In this document: piece by piece, positions 37,647 to 46,680 of the stretch
Position numbering within the stretch: position 1 is the stretch's first letter
How the letters are laid out: each line of letters opens with the position of its first letter
DNA from: Chitinophagaceae bacterium
GTDB lineage: Bacteria > Bacteroidota > Bacteroidia > Chitinophagales > Chitinophagaceae
Direction: 5' to 3'
DNA: 64,000 nt
NCBI GenBank assembly: GCA_947476485.1
Contig: CANJQU010000009.1
Coordinates: 1 to 64,000, forward strand
The notes under the pieces: model-generated
The model's input: only the letters and a program-made list of their open reading frames with translations
What the model was told of the DNA's origin: nothing
Databases searched by the model: none
Position numbers and translations under genes: made by a program

Positions 37647-39728
37647 ATGAAAAAATGCCTGATACTCGTTGCGGTATTAATAGTAACGCAACTGAATAAC
37701 CTCCAAGCCCAAGCCCTATTCAGCGGTCCAGATACCGTGTGTGTAAATCAACCGGTGAAGCTCACGAGCAACATACTGAACGCATCCTCTTATTACTGGG
37801 GATTTTGTTCCGGTTCCCTGAATGAAATACCAACGTGGGTACCGCCGGTGGGCACTAATCTTGGCGACAATTTCGGCTTTGAGATCCCTTCAAATATTGA
37901 TATTGTTGAAGACAGCGGCAACTACTACGGATTTGTTACTAATTCAAAAACTACGGAATTTATACGGCTTAACTTCGGTAACAGCCTTAATAATACCCCT
38001 ACTGTCACCAACTTTGGTAATCTTACAAACGGCCTACCAATTAACCCTACGTCACTTTATATTCTTAAAGACACATTCTCCAAGACCTGGTTCATCTTTG
38101 TTACCGGTGGTTTTACAAAGGCGACATCACAACTTGCCCGTATTGACTTCGGTCATCACCTCAGCAACCCGACACCGAACATCGCCAATTTTGGCGATTA
38201 TGCGAATGCGCTTAACGGACCAAAGGGCATATTTGTGGCACAGGACGCGAACCATAAGTGGTTTGGCTATATCGTGAACCATAATACCAATGAGCTGGTT
38301 CACCTTGACTTTTCATACAATGTCTCCAATACGCCGTTGATGGCCAGTTATGGCAATTCGTATAACCTGAGCTTTCCAACAGATCTTGCTGCTATCAGGG
38401 ATGATGGTAACTGGTACCTGTTTGTGACAAATGAAGGCGACAATACGGTTACCCGCCTTGACCTGGGAACGGGCTTTGACACGGTATCGACAGATATAAA
38501 TGCTACCAAGATCGCCGATGGCAGCACACCACCATCTACAAGTTTCAATTTCAGGATCAACGCCCCTTCAGCTATCTCAATAAACAGGGATTGCGGAACT
38601 ATCTACGCCTATATCACAGACAGCCTCAGCCACCAACTTATCGGCATTCAGATGGCTACTGCAAAAGGCCCATATAATGCAGTTGATTATAACAACGTGG
38701 GAGCAATGAACCTGCCATCCGGTATTTCTACGATCATTCGCCAGGGAGATGACCTTTATGGTTTCATAACCAATGCGGGCGACAGCACCCTGACGAAGGT
38801 TGTCTTCCAACAGTGTACCAGCGCGAGCATCCCGTCGTTTTCTGAAGTTATGCCGCCAGCTTACTCCTATGATACAGCGGGAGTATACAATGTTTATTTT
38901 GTTGTAGACCAGGGCCTGCCAACGATGCAGGTGATGTGTAAGACAATAACCGTGATCCCGCCGCCGCCAATATATGCAAACAACGACACAAGCATATGCG
39001 AAGGCGATACCATAAAATTACATGTTGTATCAAATTCGGCAGATTCCATCAGGTGGACTTCGACATATAACATTGACACTACTTATCTCTACCGCGATTC
39101 AGTGAAAGTATTCCCTCATTATTCAACGGGATACGACGTTACTCTATATTATCCTTTTGGCTGCGTAGTTGACACCACGATAAGGATCAATGTAATAAAG
39201 GTTGTTGCGGATGCAGGTCCTGACCGGTGGATAGCAGATGGCGCCGCTACAATAATAGGAGGTCCGAATACAACACTTAATGCGCTGTACGAGTATCAGT
39301 GGGAGCCCTATCAGTTCCTTACGGACAGTACATTACCCAACCCCAGGGCCAATCCGCCATATGACTTTACGTACTACCTGACAGTGAAAACACTGGATGG
39401 TGAGTTCCAGTGTACTGCGAAAGATACAATGGTGATCCATGTGACCTGTGCAGATATTGCCGTTCCAAACGCATTTTCACCAGCCAGTGCAAGTCCCCTT
39501 ACCAACAAATTCGCCCTTCTTAACAAGGAAATATCCAAACTGAATTACTTCCGCGTATATAACCGCTGGGGCGTGCTTGTTTTTGAAACTACCGACCCTA
39601 CCCAGGGATGGGATGGCACCTACAACGGAAAGCCAGAACCTGCCGGCGTATATGTTTGGGAGGCCGATGCTTTCTGCATCAGCGGCAAGGAGATCAGGAA
39701 AAAAGGGAATGTAACTCTATTGCGATAA
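37647..39728 (+). CDS. Secreted beta-propeller-like protein with gliding-motility (CHU_C, T9SS type B) C-terminal domain
   Basis: Repeated 'xNFGxxxNxLxxPxxIxxxxD..WFxFVxN'; C-term 'VPNAFSPASASPLTNKFALL..FRVYNRWGVLVFETTDPTQGWDGTYNGKPEPAGVYVW'. Confidence 0.92.
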   Translation: MKKCLILVAVLIVTQLNNLQAQALFSGPDTVCVNQPVKLTSNILNASSYYWGFCSGSLNEIPTWVPPVGTNLGDNFGFEIPSNIDIVEDSGNYYGFVTNSKTTEFIRLNFGNSLNNTPTVTNFGNLTNGLPINPTSLYILKDTFSKTWFIFVTGGFTKATSQLARIDFGHHLSNPTPNIANFGDYANALNGPKGIFVAQDANHKWFGYIVNHNTNELVHLDFSYNVSNTPLMASYGNSYNLSFPTDLAAIRDDGNWYLFVTNEGDNTVTRLDLGTGFDTVSTDINATKIADGSTPPSTSFNFRINAPSAISINRDCGTIYAYITDSLSHQLIGIQMATAKGPYNAVDYNNVGAMNLPSGISTIIRQGDDLYGFITNAGDSTLTKVVFQQCTSASIPSFSEVMPPAYSYDTAGVYNVYFVVDQGLPTMQVMCKTITVIPPPPIYANNDTSICEGDTIKLHVVSNSADSIRWTSTYNIDTTYLYRDSVKVFPHYSTGYDVTLYYPFGCVVDTTIRINVIKVVADAGPDRWIADGAATIIGGPNTTLNALYEYQWEPYQFLTDSTLPNPRANPPYDFTYYLTVKTLDGEFQCTAKDTMVIHVTCADIAVPNAFSPASASPLTNKFALLNKEISKLNYFRVYNRWGVLVFETTDPTQGWDGTYNGKPEPAGVYVWEADAFCISGKEIRKKGNVTLLR

Positions 39729-39762
39729 CCAGATCCCTTAAAACACCAAAGGTAAATTCCGA

Positions 39763-40062
39763 TTGATGGCTGCCTATTTATTTCAGTTAGAGTTATCTGA
39801 ATTTACTGATGAACTTGCGGCAGTGATCCCAATACACAGGGAGCTAATCAACAAACTATTTGCCGAAGGCAGAATAGTCTCTTACAGTGTATCCATTCAC
39901 AGAAACATGGTTTGGTGCGTGATCAACGCTGAGGATGAACAGGAAGCCATGGAAATGGTGCTATCGTTCCCGCTATACCCGTATTTTACAGAAGTTTCCT
40001 GTCACCCATTATTGTTTCACAATACACTTCCCGCAACACTGCCGGGTATATCTTTGAATTGA
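39763..40062 (+). CDS. Small muconolactone-isomerase-like hypothetical
   Basis: 99 aa, single compact alpha/beta ORF; start may be 39766. Confidence 0.6.
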   Translation: MMAAYLFQLELSEFTDELAAVIPIHRELINKLFAEGRIVSYSVSIHRNMVWCVINAEDEQEAMEMVLSFPLYPYFTEVSCHPLLFHNTLPATLPGISLN

Positions 40063-40163
40063 AATATCCTATTCATTCATAGTTAAACACAATGACTAAA
40101 ATCAGGGATATCTGTTTCTAAACCCCGATATTTGCGTTGTAATCTTTTAAAAAAAACAAGAAT

Positions 40164-40724
40164 ATGGCAAACAATTTTGTTACAGTAGGAATGAAGTTTC
40201 CTGAATTCAGTAAGAAGTCAGTAGTATCTATTGAAAAGGGAAAAGAATTTAAAGAGATCAGTAACCAGGACATTGCAGGAAAATGGGCGGTGATGTTCTG
40301 GTGGCCAAAAGACTTTACGTTCGTTTGCCCGACAGAGATAGCTGAGTTCAATAAGAACTATACGAACTTCACAGACCGTGATACGGTATTACTGGGCGCA
40401 TCAACCGATAATGAATATGTGCACCACGCCTGGCGCATGGACCATAAAGACCTACGCGACCTGCGTTTCCCGATGATAGCAGATACTTCAAAAAGCCTTG
40501 CAGAAGAACTGGGCATTTTGTCGAACGACAATGAAAAAGTAGCATATCGCGCTACGTATATCGTAGATCCGGAAGGCATTGTGCGCTGGCTGAGCATTAA
40601 CGACCTGAGTGTAGGCCGCAATGTAGACGAGGTGCTGCGTGTGCTTGATGCACTACAGACGGACGAGCTGTGCCCATGCAACTGGGAGAAGGGCGAAGAA
40701 ACCCTTGTTGCTGCCGTAGGATAA
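40164..40724 (+). CDS. ahpC: Peroxiredoxin (AhpC family)
   Basis: 'MFWWPKDFTFVCPTEIAEFNKNYTNFTDRDTVLLGASTDN', 'ALQTDELCPCNWEKG'. Confidence 0.93.
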   Translation: MANNFVTVGMKFPEFSKKSVVSIEKGKEFKEISNQDIAGKWAVMFWWPKDFTFVCPTEIAEFNKNYTNFTDRDTVLLGASTDNEYVHHAWRMDHKDLRDLRFPMIADTSKSLAEELGILSNDNEKVAYRATYIVDPEGIVRWLSINDLSVGRNVDEVLRVLDALQTDELCPCNWEKGEETLVAAVG

Positions 40725-40741
40725 TATTTATATGCTTATAT

Positions 40742-40770
40742 CCCCGCGCCAACCGGCGCGGGGCTTTTTT
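40742..40770 (+). terminator. Terminator between ahpC and ahpD
   Basis: CCCCGCGCC-AACC-GGCGCGGGG-CTTTTTT. Confidence 0.92.
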
Positions 40771-40798
40771 ATACCACAAGGGAAAATAAAACGAAACA

Positions 40799-41389
40799 AT
40801 GGACACACCGGTTGTAAATGAAACGCTGCAGACATTATTGCAAGACCTGGGCATAGACCCTTCTTTTACCAGCCCTGCACTAAGGAGCCTGGCAGGAACT
40901 AACAACCGCTATCTTAAAGACCTGCGGCTGAATGTATCTACTACGCTCGGAAGTAACCAGCTATCGCGCAAGGAAGCATATTTGCTTGCACTCTCTGTAG
41001 CTTCCATCGAAAAACATGAGACCCTGATCAATGCATTCGAAGCTCTCGCTATCAAACATGGTGCAACCGCCGATGAAATAGCCGAAACACACGGCTGCGC
41101 ATCGTTACTGAGCCTCAATAATGTATTCTACCGCTTCAGGCATTATATGCACGGCCATGAATTCTATAACAAACAGGCGGCAGGCCTGCGGATGAGCCTG
41201 ATGATGAACCCGGCAATGGGCAAGGGCCTTTTCGAATTGATGAGCCTTGTGGTATCAGCAGTAAATGGCTGCGAAAGGTGTGTGACCTCCCATGAGCATT
41301 CTGTAAAGGAAACAGGTGCATCTGAACAGAAGATATATGATGCAATAAGACTGGGAGCTGTGATAAGAGGCTTGTGTGTAGTAATGTAG
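40799..41389 (+). CDS. ahpD: Carboxymuconolactone decarboxylase family peroxidase (AhpD-like)
   Basis: 'VNGCERCVTSHEHSVKETGASEQKIYDAIRLGAV' CxxC...H motif. Confidence 0.9.
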   Translation: MDTPVVNETLQTLLQDLGIDPSFTSPALRSLAGTNNRYLKDLRLNVSTTLGSNQLSRKEAYLLALSVASIEKHETLINAFEALAIKHGATADEIAETHGCASLLSLNNVFYRFRHYMHGHEFYNKQAAGLRMSLMMNPAMGKGLFELMSLVVSAVNGCERCVTSHEHSVKETGASEQKIYDAIRLGAVIRGLCVVM

Positions 41390-41397
41390 CAGGAACC

Positions 41398-42675
41398 TTA
41401 TGCTCCGGGCAGGGTGAGTGTAAAAGTACTCCCCTTGCCCGGTGTACTTTCTACCTTTATTTTCCCGCCATGCGCATCTACTATGGCCTTCACGTAACTG
41501 AGGCCGAGACCGAAGCCCTTAACGTTATGCAGGTTGCCGGTATGGGCACGGTAGAACTTCTCGAAAATACGCGTCTGCGTTTCCTTGTCCATTCCTATCC
41601 CGTTATCTTTCACTTTGATGGAGAGAATTCCATTGCCATGCTTAAAAGTCTCCACGGTAATATGCGGGGTTTTATCTGAATATTTCAATGCATTATCAAG
41701 GAGGTTAAAGATGATATTTGAGAAGTGAACTTCGTCGGCCTGGATATTCGGATCGGTGGCATTGAGCTTGAGCTCAAGCACGCCATGTTTTTCCTGTACC
41801 TGCAAGGCGAAGTTGTCTGCAACCTTACTAATGACCTGGTGAGTATCCAATGCCTGTAAATTCAGTTTTATCTCTTCCTTTTCGAGACGAGCCGCCTGCA
41901 GAATTTTTTCCACCTGCTTGTTCATGCGCTTGTTCTCTTCCTTGATCATACTGCTGTATACCTTTATCTTATCGGTATCATGTATCACCTTCTCATTGGT
42001 AAGCGCATCAATAGCCAGTGATATGGTGGCCAGCGGCGTCTTGAGCTCATGCGTCATGTTGTTGATAAAGTCGGACTTTATCTCGGACAATTTCTTCTGA
42101 TTGAACAACGTACGTACCGTAACGAAAAAGGCCAGGATGATAATAGTGGTAAATACAATAGACGCAATGATCATCCACAACATCTCGCGGATGATAGCAT
42201 TCTTGTCTTCATAGACAGAAAGATAAAGCGTGTCATGAGACCGCAACGCATTATCGGGAGCAAGCTCTATACTCTTTGCTGTGCTAAGGTCTGCCATCTG
42301 GAAACCATCAGATTGTAAAACGGCCAGCTTGAAAATATTGGAGATATAAAATTCGTGTGGCTCTTTAATATTATTCTGCAAGAGCTGCTTTTCGATCACA
42401 TCAGCAACCTCCTCCCGGGTAAAAATGCCATCTATCCGGAAGTTATTTTTAAGAAAAAACAAGCGAGACTCTTCATCGACAGCATTAGAGTGCATCTTGA
42501 AAATAAATTTTTCCTGCAACACCTTCTTAGTTTGCGTAAGCGTATTATCAACGCCGCGAAGAAATTCCTCGTTCTTTAGTTTCAATGCATTGTTGATCCA
42601 TGACATCTGTATAAACAGAATGCCGACAACCGACAACGTAATTAAGACTACTATTAAAGGAAATATTTTCTTCAT
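41398..42675 (-). CDS. Sensor histidine kinase
   Basis: 'FINNMTHELKTPLATISLAIDAL' H-box, 'NIIFNLLDNALKYS' N-box, 'KVKDNGIGMDKETQTRIFEKFYR', 'GFGLGLSYVKAI'. Confidence 0.95.
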   Translation of the reverse strand: MKKIFPLIVVLITLSVVGILFIQMSWINNALKLKNEEFLRGVDNTLTQTKKVLQEKFIFKMHSNAVDEESRLFFLKNNFRIDGIFTREEVADVIEKQLLQNNIKEPHEFYISNIFKLAVLQSDGFQMADLSTAKSIELAPDNALRSHDTLYLSVYEDKNAIIREMLWMIIASIVFTTIIILAFFVTVRTLFNQKKLSEIKSDFINNMTHELKTPLATISLAIDALTNEKVIHDTDKIKVYSSMIKEENKRMNKQVEKILQAARLEKEEIKLNLQALDTHQVISKVADNFALQVQEKHGVLELKLNATDPNIQADEVHFSNIIFNLLDNALKYSDKTPHITVETFKHGNGILSIKVKDNGIGMDKETQTRIFEKFYRAHTGNLHNVKGFGLGLSYVKAIVDAHGGKIKVESTPGKGSTFTLTLPGA

Positions 42676-42800
42676 CCTGCAACAAATGTACTACTGCTTA
42701 AAGAACCGCATCATTTAGCAATATACGGTTTAACGCTGATTTAACTAGTATCGGCGGAACAGATGATCTGCAAACCTAATTCTACAAGACCACACGTTCC

Positions 42801-42896
42801 TTATCTGACAGCACTCCCGCTTCCTCCAAATGCGAAGTGAAGAATTCCAAGAGCAACCACAATCACGATTTTTAACAACATTGGTACATTTTTCAT
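42801..42896 (-). CDS. Putative 31-aa hydrophobic peptide
   Basis: MKNVPMLLKIVIVVALGILHFAFGGSGSAVR; ATG start, single hydrophobic segment; below ORF-track cutoff. Confidence 0.3.
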   Translation of the reverse strand: MKNVPMLLKIVIVVALGILHFAFGGSGSAVR

Positions 42897-42957
42897 GCCA
42901 CCAGCCGTCTCTTGGGTATTCGCCACCGGTTGGGAGCAATGCCGATGTGTGTTAAAA

Positions 42958-43302
42958 TCAGGCTGCCCCTTTCTGAGCCGTCCAGTCCGTTATCAGCTTC
43001 ATAAAGGTGTGACTGTCTTTGTCAAACAATCCGGGATTGAATAATTCGCGGGGGAGGATAAACCACGATGGTATTCCTTTCAATGAAGGAGAACCCGCAC
43101 ACATCACTTGCCCGGTCTGCTTATCTTTATCGCTCTGCTCTTTTATTGCCACATTCCACCGGATACCGATATGGTCGGTTCCTTCCCAGTCGACAACTGC
43201 TAATGAGAACCCATCTTCTCCGCCATCATAAAGTACGCTAACTTTTTTTATGTACTTCTTTGGACATATGACAAAGTGCGGATCGTTATAAACAAAAGAC
43301 AT
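42958..43302 (-). CDS. Hypothetical protein
   Basis: 114-aa ORF with ordinary composition, isolated between convergent/divergent neighbours. Confidence 0.65.
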   Translation of the reverse strand: MSFVYNDPHFVICPKKYIKKVSVLYDGGEDGFSLAVVDWEGTDHIGIRWNVAIKEQSDKDKQTGQVMCAGSPSLKGIPSWFILPRELFNPGLFDKDSHTFMKLITDWTAQKGAA

Positions 43303-43398
43303 GAGACATTGTTTTTACAAACGTAAAAAAGTTTTTGGAATCGTTTTCTGAGTTTTCAATTGATGGCTGATGTGCTTTTATTTCATCGTCTACTAAGT

Positions 43399-43406
43399 TA
43401 ACTTTG
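43399..43406 (+). promoter_or_regulatory. Bacteroidetes -7 element TAACTTTG abutting pcm start
   Basis: TAnnTTTG ends 5 nt before ATG 43412. Confidence 0.4.
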
Positions 43407-43411
43407 TCGTT

Positions 43412-44086
43412 ATGTTGCATGCCAAGCCAAAAGAAGATAATTACGTACACAAAGGACTGAGAAAGCAGCTTATAGACAGCCTGCGCGGCAAAGGGATAAA
43501 GGACGAGCGTGTGCTGGCAGCAATGGAAGCGATACCGAGGCATTTTTTCCTGGACACTGCCTTTGAGCGGAGAGCATACGAAGACAAGGCATTCCCCATT
43601 ACTGCAGGTCAAACTATATCTCAACCCTATACCGTTGCATTTCAAACCCAGTTACTGGAGATCAAGAAATTCGACAAGGTACTGGAAGTGGGTACCGGCA
43701 GCGCCTACCAGTCCTGTGTACTGGCGGAGTTGGGTGTAAGCCTTTTTACGATAGAGCGACAAAAAGAACTATATGACTTTACCGGGCAGTTCTTCTTGCT
43801 AAAAAAATATCCCAACATAAAACGCTTTTATGGCGATGGTTTTGAAGGACTTCCATCTTATGCACCTTTTGATAAGATCATTATCACCTGCGGAGCGCCG
43901 TTCATTCCACCTAAGTTGATAGCCCAGCTAAAACCGGGCGGTATAATGGTAGTGCCCGTGGGAGAGGATGGCAAACAAAAAATGATGCGGATTATAAAAT
44001 ACAATGAAGGAGATATAGGTCAGCAGGAAATGGGTGATTTTTCATTTGTACCCATGCTGGAAGGGAAAAATAATACATCCCGCTGA
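43412..44086 (+). CDS. pcm: Protein-L-isoaspartate O-methyltransferase
   Basis: 'AMEAIPRHFFLD', 'YEDKAFPITAGQTISQPYTVAFQTQLLE', 'VLEVGTGSAYQSCVLAEL'. Confidence 0.95.
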   Translation: MLHAKPKEDNYVHKGLRKQLIDSLRGKGIKDERVLAAMEAIPRHFFLDTAFERRAYEDKAFPITAGQTISQPYTVAFQTQLLEIKKFDKVLEVGTGSAYQSCVLAELGVSLFTIERQKELYDFTGQFFLLKKYPNIKRFYGDGFEGLPSYAPFDKIIITCGAPFIPPKLIAQLKPGGIMVVPVGEDGKQKMMRIIKYNEGDIGQQEMGDFSFVPMLEGKNNTSR

Positions 44087-44112
44087 CGCGAGCATGCCCA
44101 AAAAGGGTATTT

Positions 44113-45093
44113 TTGGATATGCAATTCACGCTTACGCTGGATATCCCACCGTTACCGAAACCAATAACTTATACTGATAATATCCTGCTTACCGGTTCTT
44201 GCTTTACCGAGCATATAGCGGACCGACTGTATCAGAATAAATTCAGGGTATTGTCTAACCCTCACGGCATTTTGTTTAATCCGCTGAGCGTGGCCGATAG
44301 TCTTAATGGTTATATGGACGGCAGGCAGTACAGAGAGGAAGAACTGTTTTCTTTGAATGAATTATGGAATAGCTGGGATCATCATACCCGATTCTCAAAT
44401 ATTGACGCCGCAGCGGCGTTAGCTGGTATTAACGCATCGCAGGCGGATGCAAGTGAGTTTATTAAGAAAGCGGACTGGGTGATCATAACGTTAGGATCCG
44501 CTTTTCAATACTATCTTAAAGAGACTGGCACGCCTGTTGCCAATAATCACCGGGCGCCGGCGCAATGGTTTGAGAAAAAATTACTGACCACTGATGACAT
44601 AATAACCGCGCTCAGCAATACTATGAGCCGATTGTTTGACATAAATCCATTTGCACAGGTAATGCTTACTATAAGCCCTGTGCGACATATAAGAGATGGC
44701 GTGGTGGATAATAACCGTAGTAAAGCCCGACTAATAGAGGCAGTACATACACTTCGTGAACAATTCGATAAAGTGCATTACTTCCCGGCTTATGAACTGG
44801 TAATAGATGTGCTCCGCGATCACCGGTTTTATGATATAGACCTGGTGCATCCAAACTTCCCTGCTACTCAATTTGTATGGGAACACTTTGTAAGATCGTG
44901 CATGGGGCCTGTGGCACAGGAGGTGCAGCCCCAGGTACAGGAGATCATTACCGCACGTTCGCACCGGTCCCGTTTTCCGGAAACAAGCGCTCATAAAAAA
45001 TTCAAGGAAAACTATGCAGCCAAGACAAAGGCACTGATGAATAAATATCCATTCCTGGGGATGGAAGATGAGCTAACCTATTTTGAGCGATAG
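44113..45093 (+). CDS. GSCFA domain protein
   Basis: 'NILLTGSCFTEHIADRL', 'VMLTISPVRHIRDGVVDNNRSKARLIEAV'. Confidence 0.93.
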   Translation: MDMQFTLTLDIPPLPKPITYTDNILLTGSCFTEHIADRLYQNKFRVLSNPHGILFNPLSVADSLNGYMDGRQYREEELFSLNELWNSWDHHTRFSNIDAAAALAGINASQADASEFIKKADWVIITLGSAFQYYLKETGTPVANNHRAPAQWFEKKLLTTDDIITALSNTMSRLFDINPFAQVMLTISPVRHIRDGVVDNNRSKARLIEAVHTLREQFDKVHYFPAYELVIDVLRDHRFYDIDLVHPNFPATQFVWEHFVRSCMGPVAQEVQPQVQEIITARSHRSRFPETSAHKKFKENYAAKTKALMNKYPFLGMEDELTYFER

Positions 45094-45141
45094 CCGGATA
45101 AATCAGCTAAACGATCAGCGCAGAAGCGTTGCATCAAATTA

Positions 45142-45528
45142 CTACTTCACATCGAACCACACCTTCTTTTTTTCATTCCATTCACCATTATAATTGATGG
45201 TGAGCTCTTCGCCTGCCTTTACATCGCGGACTGCCTGCACATACATGGTCTGGTCATCGTAGTTCATGAAGTATTCGCAGTTTGAACGGTAGGAGTGGTT
45301 GTAAATTGGTATCCACCCCAGCGCCATGCAGCACATCAATTCACCGCCAGGCTGCCACTCAAAAATATAATCGTGCAGCAGCGTCTGGTCGAGCAGCTTC
45401 CTGTCTTCACCAGTCATGACAATGACAGGGGCTGTCTCGATGACTGTGTCTGCTTTTATAGCTTTTTTTGCGAACACTCCGCGCCCTTTGTCTTTTGTTT
45501 CTCCAATTACTACCAGTTTCTCTGCCAT
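45142..45528 (-). CDS. SET domain protein (putative lysine methyltransferase)
   Basis: 'KGRGVFAKKAIKADTVIETAPVIVM', 'YNHSYRSNCEYF', 'AGEELTINYNGEW'. Confidence 0.88.
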   Translation of the reverse strand: MAEKLVVIGETKDKGRGVFAKKAIKADTVIETAPVIVMTGEDRKLLDQTLLHDYIFEWQPGGELMCCMALGWIPIYNHSYRSNCEYFMNYDDQTMYVQAVRDVKAGEELTINYNGEWNEKKKVWFDVK

Positions 45529-45614
45529 ACAATGAGTAAATCACTTAAAAATGTCATTTATTAATAAAATAGTATTTTTAGTGGTCTTTTTATATTTTTA
45601 CAACCTAAAGGTAC

Positions 45615-46487
45615 TTGAATATGAATTTTATTAAAAAACCATTGATCCTTCTTGCTTTTTCGCTGCTGGTAATGCCTCACCATAGTTTTGCGCAATATCA
45701 GTTTAAACTCGATCCATTTTTCAGTTATTTCGGTGATCTCAAGCGCTATGAGCTTGGCTTAGGTGTTGTTATGCCTTTTGGTGAGATCAATGGAGTAACA
45801 AGGGTTACCAGCCCTTTCATTGGTGATACGACAATGACGAGAAAGCTCACTGGCCAGGGTTTTGGAATAAGTATAGGTCTTTCGGCTCCATTTAAGCGCA
45901 CGGGCCATATCAGTTGCTGGGCGATGGATGTTCAGTTGATGGCGAATATGTATAACTGGACAAGTTTGAACCAGGTCTACGGGACTGACGGTACCCTTAC
46001 AGACTCTGAAGAACCACTCAGCGGCTTTTCTTACCAGGCAGCATTACCCCTGGGAGTAGAATACAAAGTGGGCTGCGATGCTGCTGTCCTTACAAAACGG
46101 TTAGCGCTTTGCGCTACTTTTGGCGGCGGAGTTATACCACAGATGTATATGAGCAACCTGTCTACCGTGACAACTTTTGACAACCAGTTCAATTTCGGTG
46201 TAACCCCATACGCCAAAATAGAAGGTGGTTTCTTTATGGGCTGGTGCATAAAGCTGCGGTTGATGTACACTTACGGCAAAGTGAATTTATTTGATGCAAA
46301 TACAGCAATCCCAAGCGCTAATGCTTCCAACAATCCACTGCACCCAATGACCGACGGACCGTTTGGCTTCAGTACCAATTCTAATTTTATGGTGTCGCTG
46401 ATACTGATGCCGTTCTCTGGCAAATGGCCGGAAACACAATGGTACAATACGTACGATACTTATAACCAGCACGACAGGCTTAATTAA
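45615..46487 (+). CDS. Putative outer-membrane beta-barrel protein
   Basis: Signal peptide 'LILLAFSLLVMPHHSFAQ', alternating amphipathic strands. Confidence 0.65.
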   Translation: MNMNFIKKPLILLAFSLLVMPHHSFAQYQFKLDPFFSYFGDLKRYELGLGVVMPFGEINGVTRVTSPFIGDTTMTRKLTGQGFGISIGLSAPFKRTGHISCWAMDVQLMANMYNWTSLNQVYGTDGTLTDSEEPLSGFSYQAALPLGVEYKVGCDAAVLTKRLALCATFGGGVIPQMYMSNLSTVTTFDNQFNFGVTPYAKIEGGFFMGWCIKLRLMYTYGKVNLFDANTAIPSANASNNPLHPMTDGPFGFSTNSNFMVSLILMPFSGKWPETQWYNTYDTYNQHDRLN

Positions 46488-46517
46488 TTTGAAAATGTGC
46501 TGATCTGGAAATTTGAA

Positions 46518-46546
46518 AATGCTCTGCAATATGCGGGGCATTTTTT
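46518..46546 (+). terminator. Terminator hairpin
   Basis: AATGCTCTGC-AATAT-GCGGGGCATT-TTTT with G-U pairs. Confidence 0.7.
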
Positions 46547-46605
46547 GTTGCAGGAATGAACCGGGATGGCTGCGCTAAACTAAAATTCGCTGAACTCATT
46601 TCCCC

Positions 46606-46650
46606 AAAATGAAAAATGCTACCCGAAACGAGTAGCATTTTTCATTTTTT
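46606..46650. terminator. Bidirectional terminator, 17-bp stem
   Basis: AAAATGAAAAATGCTAC...GTAGCATTTTTCATTTT between convergent genes. Confidence 0.88.
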
Positions 46651-46680
46651 TATTACGAACCATTACCCGCAGGCAACTGA

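Noticed and set aside
42745-42939. 64-aa minus-strand ORF
   Set aside because: Cys/Trp/Arg-rich shadow frame; the alternate 31-aa frame is more peptide-like
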